From Polyangium fumosum (lineage in GTDB: Bacteria > Myxococcota_A > Polyangia > Polyangiales > Polyangiaceae): a stretch of DNA of 64,000 bases. The translations under genes were made by a program, and so were the position numbers. Location: positions 1 to 64,000 of the forward strand of contig NZ_SSMQ01000045.1 of NCBI RefSeq assembly GCF_005144585.1. The letters run 5' to 3'. The stretch's first letter is position 1. Each line of letters opens with the position of its first letter. The notes below the pieces were generated by a model that saw only the letters and a list, made by a program, of their open reading frames with translations, ran no database searches and was not told where the DNA came from. Of the stretch, positions 34,739 to 42,756 are shown piece after piece.

Positions 34739-35617
34739 GTGAGCGACGCGGGATTCCTCCTTCCGAGCATCGAACGAGCCGACTGGAAGACGTTCCTGCT
34801 CCTGCAGCTCGTCCTCGACACGATCCCCGATCCCATCTTCGTCAAGGACCTCGATCACCGGCTGATCGCCTGCAACCAGGGGTTTTGCCGCCTGGTCGGC
34901 CAGCCCTACGAGGTGGTGATCGGCGCGAGTGATCCCGACTTCATGCCGAAGGAGCAGGCCGACGTCTTCTGGCACTTCGACAACGTCGTGTTCCGCACCG
35001 GCCAGCCGAACGAGAACGAGGAGCTCGCCACGAGCTCGGACGGCGCGACGCGCACCATCTGGACGCGCAAGTTCCCGCTTCGGAACGTCGGCGGCGAGGT
35101 GGTGGGCCTCTGCGGCATCGTCACCGACATCACGACGATGAAGGAGCGTCTGCAGCGGGCCGAGCGGCTCGAAGCGGAGAACCGCGAGCAACGCGCGGTC
35201 ATCGAGGCGCAGACGACGATGCTCGATCGGATGAGCATGCCGGTGCTCCAGGTCGGGCCGGGCGTGCTCCTCCTGCCGCTCGTCGGCGAGATCAGCGATC
35301 GGCGGGCCGAACGCTCGCTGCAGACGTTGCTCGGCGCGATTCACGAGCGCCGCGCCGAGATCGTGATCCTCGACGTGACGGGCGTGCCGACCTTCGATAC
35401 GGCCGTGGCGGGGCACGTCGTGCGCGCGGTGCAAGCGGCCGAGCTGCTCGGCTGCCCGTGCGTGCTCGTGGGCATCGGCCCGGAGGTCGCGCGGACGCTC
35501 GTGGAGCTTCAGGTGGATTTCGGGCGCGTCACGACGCGGTCCACGCTGGAGGACGGGATCGCGTTCGCGATGAAGCAACACGTCCGGCGCAAAGGGCCAC
35601 AGGCCGGACGCGCGTGA
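34739..35617 (+). CDS. PAS-STAS (RsbR-like) regulator
   Basis: The 292-residue protein has a PAS domain (LVLDTIPDPIFVKDLDHRLIACNQGF to GLCGIVTDIT), a short coiled coil (ERLQRAERLEAENREQRAVIEAQ), and a STAS domain with ILDVTGVPTFDTAVAGH. STAS proteins of the RsbR type sit in stressosome-like partner-switching complexes and are phosphorylated on Thr/Ser near this motif. The upstream kinase gene is a natural candidate to phosphorylate it (inference). The GTG start follows a GGGGGG tract. Confidence 0.85.
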   Translation: MSDAGFLLPSIERADWKTFLLLQLVLDTIPDPIFVKDLDHRLIACNQGFCRLVGQPYEVVIGASDPDFMPKEQADVFWHFDNVVFRTGQPNENEELATSSDGATRTIWTRKFPLRNVGGEVVGLCGIVTDITTMKERLQRAERLEAENREQRAVIEAQTTMLDRMSMPVLQVGPGVLLLPLVGEISDRRAERSLQTLLGAIHERRAEIVILDVTGVPTFDTAVAGHVVRAVQAAELLGCPCVLVGIGPEVARTLVELQVDFGRVTTRSTLEDGIAFAMKQHVRRKGPQAGRA

Positions 35618-35623
35618 ACCCCG

Positions 35624-36463
35624 TCAGGGGCTCGGCGTCAAGAACCGAGGCGGCCGCGTGCTCGTCTCGTTTTTGGCCATCGGTGCGGGCGCGGGTCGCG
35701 CGGCGCGCAGGATCTTCTCGACCTCGCCGGTGACGCCGTCCGCCCATTTCGTGGCGGCCTCGATGCCAGCCGGGAAAAATCCGTAATGCCAGCCGTCGCC
35801 GCCGTCGGGGTAGGCCGAGAGCTTCCGGCTGTCGACGAGGTGGCAGGCCGGCGCGGCTTTCGGGTCGTCCCCGGCGGCCTTGATACCGGCGCGCAGCATC
35901 GCGTAGACCTTGTCGCCGAAGGCGGGCGACCATTTCCGCATGGAGGGCGGGCCGATCCAGACGCAGACCGTATTCGGTCGCGACCGGATGCGTCGGACGG
36001 TTTGCTCGACGTTCCCGACCTGCAACGAGGGCTCCCCGGGCATGTTGCTGCCGAGCCCGACGATCACGACCTGCGTTTCGTACGTGCCAGGCGGCGCGAG
36101 CAAGTCGTCGATCGTCGGCGCGCGCAGCTTGCGCTCCGGCAATCGGACCCGCGCCAGGATCGGCGATTTGCCACAGCTATGGTAATGGTAGCCCCTCCGC
36201 GATACCTTCGCCGTGAGGAGCCATTCCGTGGACGCGCCGCCGAGCGTGTAGCTCTCGAGTTCGGCGTCTTTTTGCGCGAGCAGCCAGGCGTCGAGCCGGT
36301 CGCCGAAGGCCGTGAGGCCGTGCGAATCGTAGACCGTGGCGAATCGGACCCGCCCGCACGGCGCCGCCTGCGCTTCCGCGCGGGTCACGAGGAGCGAAGC
36401 GAGCGCGATCCCCAGGGAGACGACACGACGGAAGGCAAGCACGCGCCTACGGTACCACGCCAT
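35624..36463 (-). CDS. Secreted SGNH-hydrolase-like protein
   Basis: The 279-residue protein has a signal peptide (cleavage near VTRAEAQA). The fold pattern is SGNH/GDSL-like: nucleophile block YDSHGL (Ser47) in place of GDSL, block III GLGSN (Asn140) and the C-terminal Asp223-X2-His226 in DGWHYG. VCVWIGPPSMRKWS is also typical of this superfamily, whose members deacylate or deacetylate glycans and lipids. DSHG instead of GDS is the variant seen in some polysaccharide esterases. The substrate is unknown. Confidence 0.7.
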   Translation of the reverse strand: MAWYRRRVLAFRRVVSLGIALASLLVTRAEAQAAPCGRVRFATVYDSHGLTAFGDRLDAWLLAQKDAELESYTLGGASTEWLLTAKVSRRGYHYHSCGKSPILARVRLPERKLRAPTIDDLLAPPGTYETQVVIVGLGSNMPGEPSLQVGNVEQTVRRIRSRPNTVCVWIGPPSMRKWSPAFGDKVYAMLRAGIKAAGDDPKAAPACHLVDSRKLSAYPDGGDGWHYGFFPAGIEAATKWADGVTGEVEKILRAARPAPAPMAKNETSTRPPRFLTPSP

Positions 36464-36494
36464 TCGTCGCGCGGAAAGGCTCCGCGCGGCCGGG

Positions 36495-38201
36495 TCATTT
36501 GCTGAGCGTGATCGGGATGTAGGCGAGGCGCATCTTGGACATCGTCCCGTCGCGCGTATACCCTGCCAAACCGTAGAGGACGTTCCACCAGTGCCCCGTG
36601 GGCGATTGGCCGTACGAGAAGAGCGGGAAGAAGTGGAACTCCCATTCGGATCCGTTCGCGAGCTTCTTTTCGCGGTAGAACGTGTTCAGGGCGAGCTGCG
36701 AGACGCCGTCCTGGTCGGCGAAGCGGAAGAAGCCCGGGAGCACGACCGTCGCGCGCGACGTCGGCGAGGCGAAATCCCACACGAAGGGCGCGAGCACGAG
36801 GTGCGACGATTGATTCGTGCGCCCCATGTGGAAGATGGGGGAGAGGTTCGCCGCCCAGCCCGTGGTGTCGGCGCGATACCGGAAGAGCGGCGTGATCCAG
36901 GTCTCGTCGCTGAGGCCGTACCGCTGGAACCGGCCATAGAAGGGGAAGATCGCGAGCTCCTTGCCGCGCGGCGATTCGCCCTTGTAGAAGAACGGCAGGA
37001 AGAGCTTCCGATCGAGCCCGATGTCCGGATCACGGTAATGCCAGTAGAGCGGCGTGATCATCTCGAGCTCGGTGCGGCCCTGGTAATGGGCATAGCCCCA
37101 GGTCGCGAACGTCTTTTCGCCCTTCTCGCCCCGCTCCCAATAAAAGAGCGGCGTCGCGAGCCGCGAGGCGTTGCCCTCGTAGCCGTAATGAAAGAGCGGG
37201 AAGACCGTGAGGTTTTCCTTGTTCTTGCCCCAGGTGTGCCAGTAGAACGGCACGACGTGGCGGCTGTCGCTCTCCTTGTCGTGGCGGCGGATGTACGGGC
37301 CCCAGACGTTGAGCCAGCTCTCGCCGATCTCGTTGTAACGATAATAATGGAGGAGCGGCGGGATGACCTCGTATTCGGTCGTCTCGTTCCGGCCGTAGAA
37401 ATAAAGCGGCGCGACGCCGAGGTCGATTTCGTCGGCGGTGCGCGTGTCGCACGCAGGGCCGCCCTTCCATTTGCAGAACATCGGGCCGACGATGTCGAGG
37501 CCGTCGTGATCCGTATGCTGCGTGAACGTGAGCAGCGGCGGGATGTGCAAATAACTCTTCGACCCCGTCTTCCCCTCGAAGAAGAGCGGGGGAAGGAGGT
37601 TCATGTGGCTCGCCGGCTGCTTCGCCGTCGCCTCGCGCTCCTGGTGCACGTACGGGCCGACGACCGTCGTGCGGGTCTCGCCGTCACGGAGCCGCCAAAA
37701 CAGCGGGAAGAGGACGTCGGCGTCGGCCTTGGGGCTGCGGCGGTTGTAATAAAAGAGCCCGAAGAGGCTCGAACGGTCCTGCTCCTGCGGCTTCTTCCAC
37801 TCGGCCCACAGAGGAAAGAGCGTGCGAAATTCGTATTTCGGGCTCTTCTCCGAATACCACAGGCCATAAAAGCGGCGCTCGGACGGCTCGAGGGGCGGCG
37901 TCGCGTCGGGATCGGCGCTCGATCCGAGGCGCTTCGCCACGCCCGGCGGGACCGCCAGCGGATCCTGCGGCAGCGAAGGTTCTTGCGTCTGGAGCTGCCC
38001 GGCCTCGTCCGCGCCGGAGGCGGCGTGCGTCTGCGGTTGGTCCGGAGGCGGCTGCTTCGGGCGCCCCTGCGAGGGAGGAGGGCCCCCGCCAGGCCCACCC
38101 GGACCCATGCCGCCCTGCGCGTGCGAGACCAGTGGGACCGCGACGAGCGCCGCGATCACGAGAGAGGCCAGCGAGGCGCCGCGCCTTCGAAGGACGCTCA
38201 C
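36495..38201 (-). CDS. Secreted aromatic-repeat protein
   Basis: I do not recognise a named family for this 568-residue protein. A signal peptide (ending VSHAQGG) and a Pro/Gln linker (about 30-100) are followed by some 20 irregular repeats of roughly 20 residues. Each has a PLF/PPLF/FPLFW core flanked by charged turns (FRTLFPLWAEWKK, ADVLFPLFWRLRD, NLLPPLFFEGKTG, ITPLYWHYRDP, ITPLFRYRAD). This suggests a beta-strand array, either an outer-membrane barrel or a beta-solenoid. The GTG start overlaps the hisS stop (GTGA), an unexpected coupling of an envelope protein to a tRNA synthetase. Confidence 0.7.
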   Translation of the reverse strand: MSVLRRRGASLASLVIAALVAVPLVSHAQGGMGPGGPGGGPPPSQGRPKQPPPDQPQTHAASGADEAGQLQTQEPSLPQDPLAVPPGVAKRLGSSADPDATPPLEPSERRFYGLWYSEKSPKYEFRTLFPLWAEWKKPQEQDRSSLFGLFYYNRRSPKADADVLFPLFWRLRDGETRTTVVGPYVHQEREATAKQPASHMNLLPPLFFEGKTGSKSYLHIPPLLTFTQHTDHDGLDIVGPMFCKWKGGPACDTRTADEIDLGVAPLYFYGRNETTEYEVIPPLLHYYRYNEIGESWLNVWGPYIRRHDKESDSRHVVPFYWHTWGKNKENLTVFPLFHYGYEGNASRLATPLFYWERGEKGEKTFATWGYAHYQGRTELEMITPLYWHYRDPDIGLDRKLFLPFFYKGESPRGKELAIFPFYGRFQRYGLSDETWITPLFRYRADTTGWAANLSPIFHMGRTNQSSHLVLAPFVWDFASPTSRATVVLPGFFRFADQDGVSQLALNTFYREKKLANGSEWEFHFFPLFSYGQSPTGHWWNVLYGLAGYTRDGTMSKMRLAYIPITLSK

Positions 38202-39487
38202 CGCGCCTCGCCCGGCGGAAGAGACGCCTCGGCCCGCGCCCGCGCCGCGAGGACGTCCGCCGCATCCGCGAGCGGCACCTCGTCCTGCTTGTGACCCGCG
38301 AGGTCCTTGACCGACGCGACGCCCCGTTCGAGCTCGCCGTCGCCGAGAATCACGCAGAACTTCGCGCCGAGCGCATCGGCGCGGCGGAGCATCGCCTTGA
38401 GGCGGCCGCCGCGGCCGTCGACCTCGACCCGCACGCCGCGCGCGCGGAGGTCACGGCCGAGCACGAGCGCGCGGCTCGTGCACGCGTCCGAGAGCGGCGC
38501 GACGTAGACCGCGGGGCGCTCGCGCGAGACCTCGCCAGGCATCAACGTGAGCAGCCGCTCGATGCCCATCGCGAAGCCGATCGCGGGCACGCTCGGGCCG
38601 CCGAGGCCCTCGATCATGTTGTCGTAGCGGCCCCCGCCGACGACCGTGCTCTGCGCGCCGAGATCCCCGCTGGTCGTGACGAACTCGAAGAGCGTGCGCG
38701 TGTAGTAGTCGAGCCCGCGCACGAGCGTGGGATCGACGATGTACCGCACGTCGAGCGCGTCGAGGTGGCGGCGCACGCCCGCGAAGTGCGCAGCGTCGGC
38801 CTCGTCGAGCAATTCGAGGATCGAGGGCGCGCCCTTCGAGGCCTCGCGGTCGCGCGGATCCTTCGAGTCGAGGATGCGCAGCGGGTTCTTCTCCAGCCGG
38901 CGCTGGGAGTCCTCGGAGAGTTTGTCCTTCATCGGCGTGAAGTACGCGACGAGCGCGTCGCGGTAGCGCGCACGCGTGCCCGCCGCGCCGAGCGAGTTCA
39001 GCCGCACCTCGATGTTGCCGATGCCGAGTCCTTGGTTGAGGAGCGAGAGGATCATCTCGATCATCTCGGCGTCGGCGAGGGGACCCGCGTCGCCGTAGAG
39101 CTCGCAGCCCGCCTGGTAAAACTGCCGGTAGCGGCCCTTCGCCGGCCGTTCGCCGCGGAACATCGGGCCGAGGTAGGACCAGCGCGAGACGGGCTCCTTC
39201 GTGTGGACTTTGTGCTCGACATACGCGCGCGCCGCGCCGGCCGTGCCTTCAGGGCGCACGGTGAGCTCGTCGCCGTGCCGCGCGAACGAGTACATCTCTT
39301 TCTCCACGACGTCGGTCGTCTCGCCGATCTGCCGCGAGAAAAGCGCGGTGTGTTCGAGGATCGGCGTGCGCACCTCGTCGTAGCCGTACCGAGCGACGTG
39401 CTCGCGGAACGCCTGCTCGAGGCGCTGCCAGCGCGCCGCCTCGTCCGGCAGGATGTCGTTCATCCCCTTGACCGCGCGAAGTTCCAT
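38198..39487 (-). CDS. hisS: Histidyl-tRNA synthetase
   Basis: HisS charges tRNA-His. The 429-residue class II enzyme has motif 1 in GYDEVRTPILEHTALF, motif 2 in GPMFRGERPAKGRYRQFYQ, the histidine motifs LVRGLDYYTRTLFEF and GGGRYDNMIEGLGG, motif 3 IGFAMGIERLL, and a C-terminal anticodon-binding domain (VYVAPLSDACTSRALVLGRDLRA). It diverges from ruvX. A candidate promoter lies immediately upstream. The gene is coupled to the downstream repeat protein through a GTGA overlap. Confidence 0.96.
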   Translation of the reverse strand: MELRAVKGMNDILPDEAARWQRLEQAFREHVARYGYDEVRTPILEHTALFSRQIGETTDVVEKEMYSFARHGDELTVRPEGTAGAARAYVEHKVHTKEPVSRWSYLGPMFRGERPAKGRYRQFYQAGCELYGDAGPLADAEMIEMILSLLNQGLGIGNIEVRLNSLGAAGTRARYRDALVAYFTPMKDKLSEDSQRRLEKNPLRILDSKDPRDREASKGAPSILELLDEADAAHFAGVRRHLDALDVRYIVDPTLVRGLDYYTRTLFEFVTTSGDLGAQSTVVGGGRYDNMIEGLGGPSVPAIGFAMGIERLLTLMPGEVSRERPAVYVAPLSDACTSRALVLGRDLRARGVRVEVDGRGGRLKAMLRRADALGAKFCVILGDGELERGVASVKDLAGHKQDEVPLADAADVLAARARAEASLPPGEAR

Positions 39488-39498
39488 GTCCGCCGCGG

Positions 39499-39527
39499 CT
39501 TATGGTCGGAGAGCCGATGAGGGTCAA
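39499..39527 (-). promoter_or_regulatory. Candidate hisS promoter
   Basis: On the minus strand, TTGACC (39527-39522), a 17-bp spacer and CATAAG (39504-39499) fit sigma-70 spacing. Transcription would start within about 10 bases of the hisS ATG, giving a very short leader. Confidence 0.45.
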
Positions 39528-39579
39528 GCTTTGCCGACCTCTTGACGTACGACGGGGTCTGTCCTCCCTTGTCCCGGGT

Positions 39580-40092
39580 ATGGTTGAGCGTCCTGGCCGT
39601 CCTCCAAACCCCCCGCGTGTATGTGCGCTCGACCTGGGCAAGGCCCGGGTGGGCGTGGCGATCGCCGACGAGCTCGGCCTGCTCGCGCACCCCCGGCCCC
39701 CGCTCGACGGGCGCGACAAAAAGGCGCTGATTCGCGCCCTTGGCGAGCTCGCCCGCGAGGAAGGGGTGGGCCTCTTCCTGGTCGGCCTGCCGCTCGACAT
39801 GTCGGGCGCGCACGGCCCCATGGCCACGCGCGCCACGGACCTCGCCCAGGAGATCAGCCAGGCCACGGGCGTGCCTGTGGAGTTCTTCGACGAGCGTTGG
39901 ACGACCGTGGAGGCGGCCCGGAAGCTCCGGGAGAGCGGGACCTCGGGCAAGCGGCAAAAGGGCGTCATCGACGGCATGGCCGCCGCCGTGATGCTCCAGG
40001 CCTACCTCGATCGCGCCCAGGGCCTCGGCAGCGCCGACGCGCTCGTCATGCCACCACCCCCGCCGCCGCGCGGACGGGGCGGCCGGCGCTAA
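39580..40092 (+). CDS. ruvX: RuvX/YqgF RNase H-like nuclease
   Basis: The 170-residue YqgF-family protein starts its RNase H fold at CALDLGKARVGVAIAD. It continues through LFLVGLPLDMSGAHGPMA and FFDERWTTVEAARKL to GVIDGMAAAVMLQAYL. The acidic catalytic positions (Asp in LDLG, Glu in DERW, Asp in VIDGMAA) are present. The family processes pre-16S rRNA and Holliday-type junctions. A Pro/Arg tail (PPPPPPRGRGGRR) is extra. The ATG at 39580 is preferred over an upstream one in the hisS promoter region. The TAA stop lies within the left arm of a foldback element. Confidence 0.9.
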   Translation: MVERPGRPPNPPRVCALDLGKARVGVAIADELGLLAHPRPPLDGRDKKALIRALGELAREEGVGLFLVGLPLDMSGAHGPMATRATDLAQEISQATGVPVEFFDERWTTVEAARKLRESGTSGKRQKGVIDGMAAAVMLQAYLDRAQGLGSADALVMPPPPPPRGRGGRR

Positions 40093-40217
40093 CAGCCTGT
40101 GGACTTATCTGCTGCGCGCCCCGAATCGTCGGTCGACATCGCTCGAAATCCTTCAGGATTCCTCGCTCCGTCGCCCTAGCTTCGGGGCGCTCGCGACGAT
40201 AATTCCACAGGCTGCTA
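40090..40217. repeat. 128-bp foldback element containing two convergent stop codons
   Basis: The ends form an 18-bp inverted repeat with 16 matches (40090-40107 and 40200-40217; core CAGCCTGTGGA/TCCACAGGCTG perfect). Inside is a second perfect 10-bp pair (GCGCCCCGAA 40116-40125, TTCGGGGCGC 40181-40190). A third 5-bp hairpin (40147-40151/40156-40160) lies in the centre. The first three bases are the ruvX TAA and the last three are the minus-strand kinase TAG, so the element exactly fills the space between the two coding regions. It may act as a bidirectional terminator or be a MITE/REP-like insertion. Confidence 0.85.
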
Positions 40218-41876
40218 AGCGGCCTTCTTGTTGTCGTCGAGCATCAGGTGCGCCACCAGCGCCGCGATGAACGCGATGACGAGCAGGAGCACGTCCCACA
40301 CGGGCCACGCCACGCCGACCGCGCGCCGGAGCAGCACCGACTCGATGAGCCGCACGAGCATCGCGCCGAACCCATAGGAGCAGAGGCCCACGACCACGGG
40401 GCGACGCAGGCGCCCGAGCATCTCGATCGCCTTGACCGTGTTGTCCCAGACCGTCTTCCGGATGTGGCGGATCAGCAGGATGATGGGCGTCGCGAGCGCG
40501 ACCGGGATGAGGAGCAGGAGCAGGACGGACTCCGAGACGGTCAGGTTCGCCGTCGCGCCGCCGCCGCGCGTGATGCGGAAGATGGACGCCGCGGTCGTGA
40601 TGAGGCCGCCGAGCGTGAAGAAGACGCCGAGCGCCATCATGAGCACGAGCATCGGCCGCGCCATCGTGGCCTCTTGCTGCTGCTTGATGAAGAGGGCCGA
40701 CGGGCGCGCCGCGGTCCCGGTCGCGGTCGGATCGCCGATCGGGACCATCGCGGCGCTGGCCGGCTCCTCCGTGTCCCAGGCCGCGAGATCGGCGTCGAGC
40801 TCGGCCATGCTCTGGTGACGATCGTCCGGCTCCTTGGCCATCGCCCGCTGGATGACCATCTCCAGCGTCTCGGGGATGCTCGGCTCGAGCGAGCGCGGAC
40901 GCGGCGGATCCTCGGAGAGCACGGCCATGAGCGTCGCGGCCGGGTCGCCGTTGTCGAACGGGCGCTTGCCCGTGAGGGCGCAGTAGAGCATCGCGCCCAC
41001 GGCGTAGATGTCGGCGCGGTGGTCGACGCGGTGACCACGTGCTTGTTCGGGCGCCATGTACGAGGGCGTGCCCATGATCATCCCGGTGCGGGTGAGGGCC
41101 TTGCCCGTGGCGTTGTCCTCGACCTTCGAGATGCCGAAGTCGATCACCTTCGCCATCGGGCGGTTCAGGTCGCCGATGAGGAAGACGTTCTCCGGCTTCA
41201 TGTCGCGATGCACGACGCCCTTCGCGTGCGCGGCGGCGAGGGCCTTGCAGACCTGGCGGACGATGCGCACGGCCGGCGCCACGGTCATCTTGCCCCGCTG
41301 CGTGAGCAGGTCGGCGAACTCCTTGCCGTCGAGCAGCTCACTGATGATGAAGGGACGTCCGTCGGCTGTGCGATCGATGTCGTAGACGTCGATGACGTGC
41401 GGGTTCTTGATCTGCGCAGCGGCCTCGGCCTCGCGCTGGAAGCGGGAGAGCACGTCGGCCTGACGCGCGTACTCCGGGTGCAGCATCTTGATGGCGAAGC
41501 GCTTCGAGCCGATGCGCGTGTGGCGCGCCTCGTAGACGCGGCCCATGCCGCCTTCGCCGATCACGCGGACGATGGTGTACGACTCGCGCAGGGTCTGGCC
41601 GACGAGCTCGTCCCGCGTCTCCTCCGCGAGCTCGGCACCGTCCTTCGGGCAGATTTTGTACTCGCCCGGGTAGCGGCTGTTGCACGTCGGGCAGATGCGC
41701 TCCGGGGCGGCGACGCCTGCGACGAACGAGTCGGCCGATCCGTATCCGGTGGCCGCGGAGCCGATCCCGGTGAGGTTCGTCGTCGCGGGTCCCACGACGA
41801 TCGACGGCTGCGCCGACGAGGACGCAGCCATAAGGGGAGAAGCCCCCGAATCGGGGGGCCGAACATTACCGGCCAT
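40215..41876 (-). CDS. Membrane Ser/Thr kinase with zinc ribbon
   Basis: The protein is 553 residues from the chosen ATG. An N-terminal low-complexity segment is followed by a zinc-ribbon-like CPTCNSRYPGEYKICPKDG. A complete Hanks kinase follows (IGEGGMGRVYEA, FAIKML, VVHRDMKPENVFL, DFGISKVE, GTPSYMAPEQARG). The C-terminal part has about four hydrophobic segments (MLVLMMALGVFFTLGG; VLLLLLIPVALATPIILL), so it is membrane-anchored with no obvious extracellular sensor. ATG at 41831 is an alternative start, and neither has a clear Shine-Dalgarno. It diverges from rpsO and converges with ruvX at the foldback element. Confidence 0.9.
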   Translation of the reverse strand: MAGNVRPPDSGASPLMAASSSAQPSIVVGPATTNLTGIGSAATGYGSADSFVAGVAAPERICPTCNSRYPGEYKICPKDGAELAEETRDELVGQTLRESYTIVRVIGEGGMGRVYEARHTRIGSKRFAIKMLHPEYARQADVLSRFQREAEAAAQIKNPHVIDVYDIDRTADGRPFIISELLDGKEFADLLTQRGKMTVAPAVRIVRQVCKALAAAHAKGVVHRDMKPENVFLIGDLNRPMAKVIDFGISKVEDNATGKALTRTGMIMGTPSYMAPEQARGHRVDHRADIYAVGAMLYCALTGKRPFDNGDPAATLMAVLSEDPPRPRSLEPSIPETLEMVIQRAMAKEPDDRHQSMAELDADLAAWDTEEPASAAMVPIGDPTATGTAARPSALFIKQQQEATMARPMLVLMMALGVFFTLGGLITTAASIFRITRGGGATANLTVSESVLLLLLIPVALATPIILLIRHIRKTVWDNTVKAIEMLGRLRRPVVVGLCSYGFGAMLVRLIESVLLRRAVGVAWPVWDVLLLVIAFIAALVAHLMLDDNKKAA

Positions 41877-41963
41877 CGCGAGGCAGACTAGCGGAAGTCG
41901 GCTTCCCGAGGGGGACAATCCCGCTGCAAACCTTGCTCGTCCGCCCGTGGGCAACACGGTCCG

Positions 41964-41991
41964 TTGACCGAACGGACGAGATGCGTATACT
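41964..41991 (+). promoter_or_regulatory. rpsO promoter, sigma-70 type
   Basis: TTGACC (41964-41969), a 16-bp spacer and TATACT (41986-41991) form the most consensus-like promoter seen in the window. It implies a leader of about 120 nt before rpsO. That is long enough for the S15 autoregulatory fold known in other bacteria, but I could not match a specific structure. Confidence 0.7.
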
Positions 41992-42120
41992 CCGCGTCCG
42001 TTTTTCGTTCGGCCCGATCACGTGGGCACGCGCCGCTCCGGGCGTGCGCTCGCCGTCGGGCGACGCTTGGACGATCCGGGCGCTCGGCAGCGCCAGGATA
42101 CGCCGAGGAGTGACAGACCG

Positions 42121-42387
42121 ATGCTTCATCCGATTCACAAGACGACGATCATCGACAAGTTCCGCACGCACGAGGGCGACACCGGCTCGCCCGAGGTGCA
42201 GATCGCGCTCCTCAGCGAGCGGATCACGCAGCTCACGGAGCACTTCAAGACGCACAAGAAGGACCACCACTCGCGCCGTGGTCTCCTCAAGCTCGTCAGC
42301 CAGCGCCGCCGCCAGCTCGACTACTTGAAGCGCATCGACATCGAGCGCTACCGGTCGCTCATCAGCCGCCTCAACATCCGCAAGTAA
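42121..42387 (+). CDS. rpsO: 30S ribosomal protein S15
   Basis: S15 binds the central domain of 16S rRNA early in assembly and bridges to the 50S. The 88-residue length and signatures are canonical: [46 protein letters not shown] and a C-terminus of [16 protein letters not shown] lies ten bases before the ATG. The gene is followed by a strong terminator and then pnp, the common rpsO-pnp order. Confidence 0.98.
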   Translation: MLHPIHKTTIIDKFRTHEGDTGSPEVQIALLSERITQLTEHFKTHKKDHHSRRGLLKLVSQRRRQLDYLKRIDIERYRSLISRLNIRK

Positions 42388-42410
42388 GCGCACAAAGGCG
42401 CGCGAGCGAC

Positions 42411-42453
42411 GAGAGGGCTCGTTCCCCACGGGGAGCGGGCCCTCTTCGCTTTT
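42411..42453 (+). terminator. Rho-independent terminator after rpsO
   Basis: A hairpin of about 17 bp (42411-42427 with 42430-42447, with G-U pairs) ends in CTCTTC. A TTTT tract follows at 42450-42453. Some read-through to pnp is expected, as in other bacteria. Confidence 0.85.
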
Positions 42454-42756
42454 GTAGCGTTTGTCTTCGCGCTTCATGAAGTGCTTCCGGAAGAACGGCG
42501 CACCGGTCCGCCGAAAAAAGTGGCGGGTTTGGGCGGGAGGCTCTACACAGAGAGCCGAAATACGTCGGTTTGGACAATAACGGGGCGCGGGGGCGTTCCC
42601 CGAGGCCGTGAGCGCTACGGAGCGTCTTCGTCTTCGCTTCGTGCCCAGCAGCAAGGCTGCTCCTGGGTAGGAATCGAGGAAGAAGATCCGCCTTGCGCTC
42701 GGATGTCACGGGTCTTCGGGAGCGCGCTCGCGACCGCGAGAGAGAGCGCAAGATAC
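42454..42756 (+). other. Structured pnp leader region
   Basis: This spacer has no credible gene. It holds small hairpins, including GGCTCT/AGAGCC near 42539-42556 and CCCAG-CAGC/GCTG-CTGGG near 42650-42674. PNPase mRNA leaders in enterics carry an RNase III-cleaved autoregulatory hairpin; a similar role here is only inference. An in-frame reading of the pnp frame through the region is low quality and not used. Confidence 0.5.

Noticed and set aside
38198-39487. HisZ (ATP phosphoribosyltransferase regulatory subunit) instead of HisS, given other his genes in the window
   Set aside because: All three class II motifs, the histidine motifs and the anticodon-binding domain are present at full HisS length.
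42481-42756. N-terminal extension of PNPase in the same frame
   Set aside because: PNPase homologues start near [11 protein letters not shown]; the extension is low-complexity and lies in the structured leader after the rpsO terminator.
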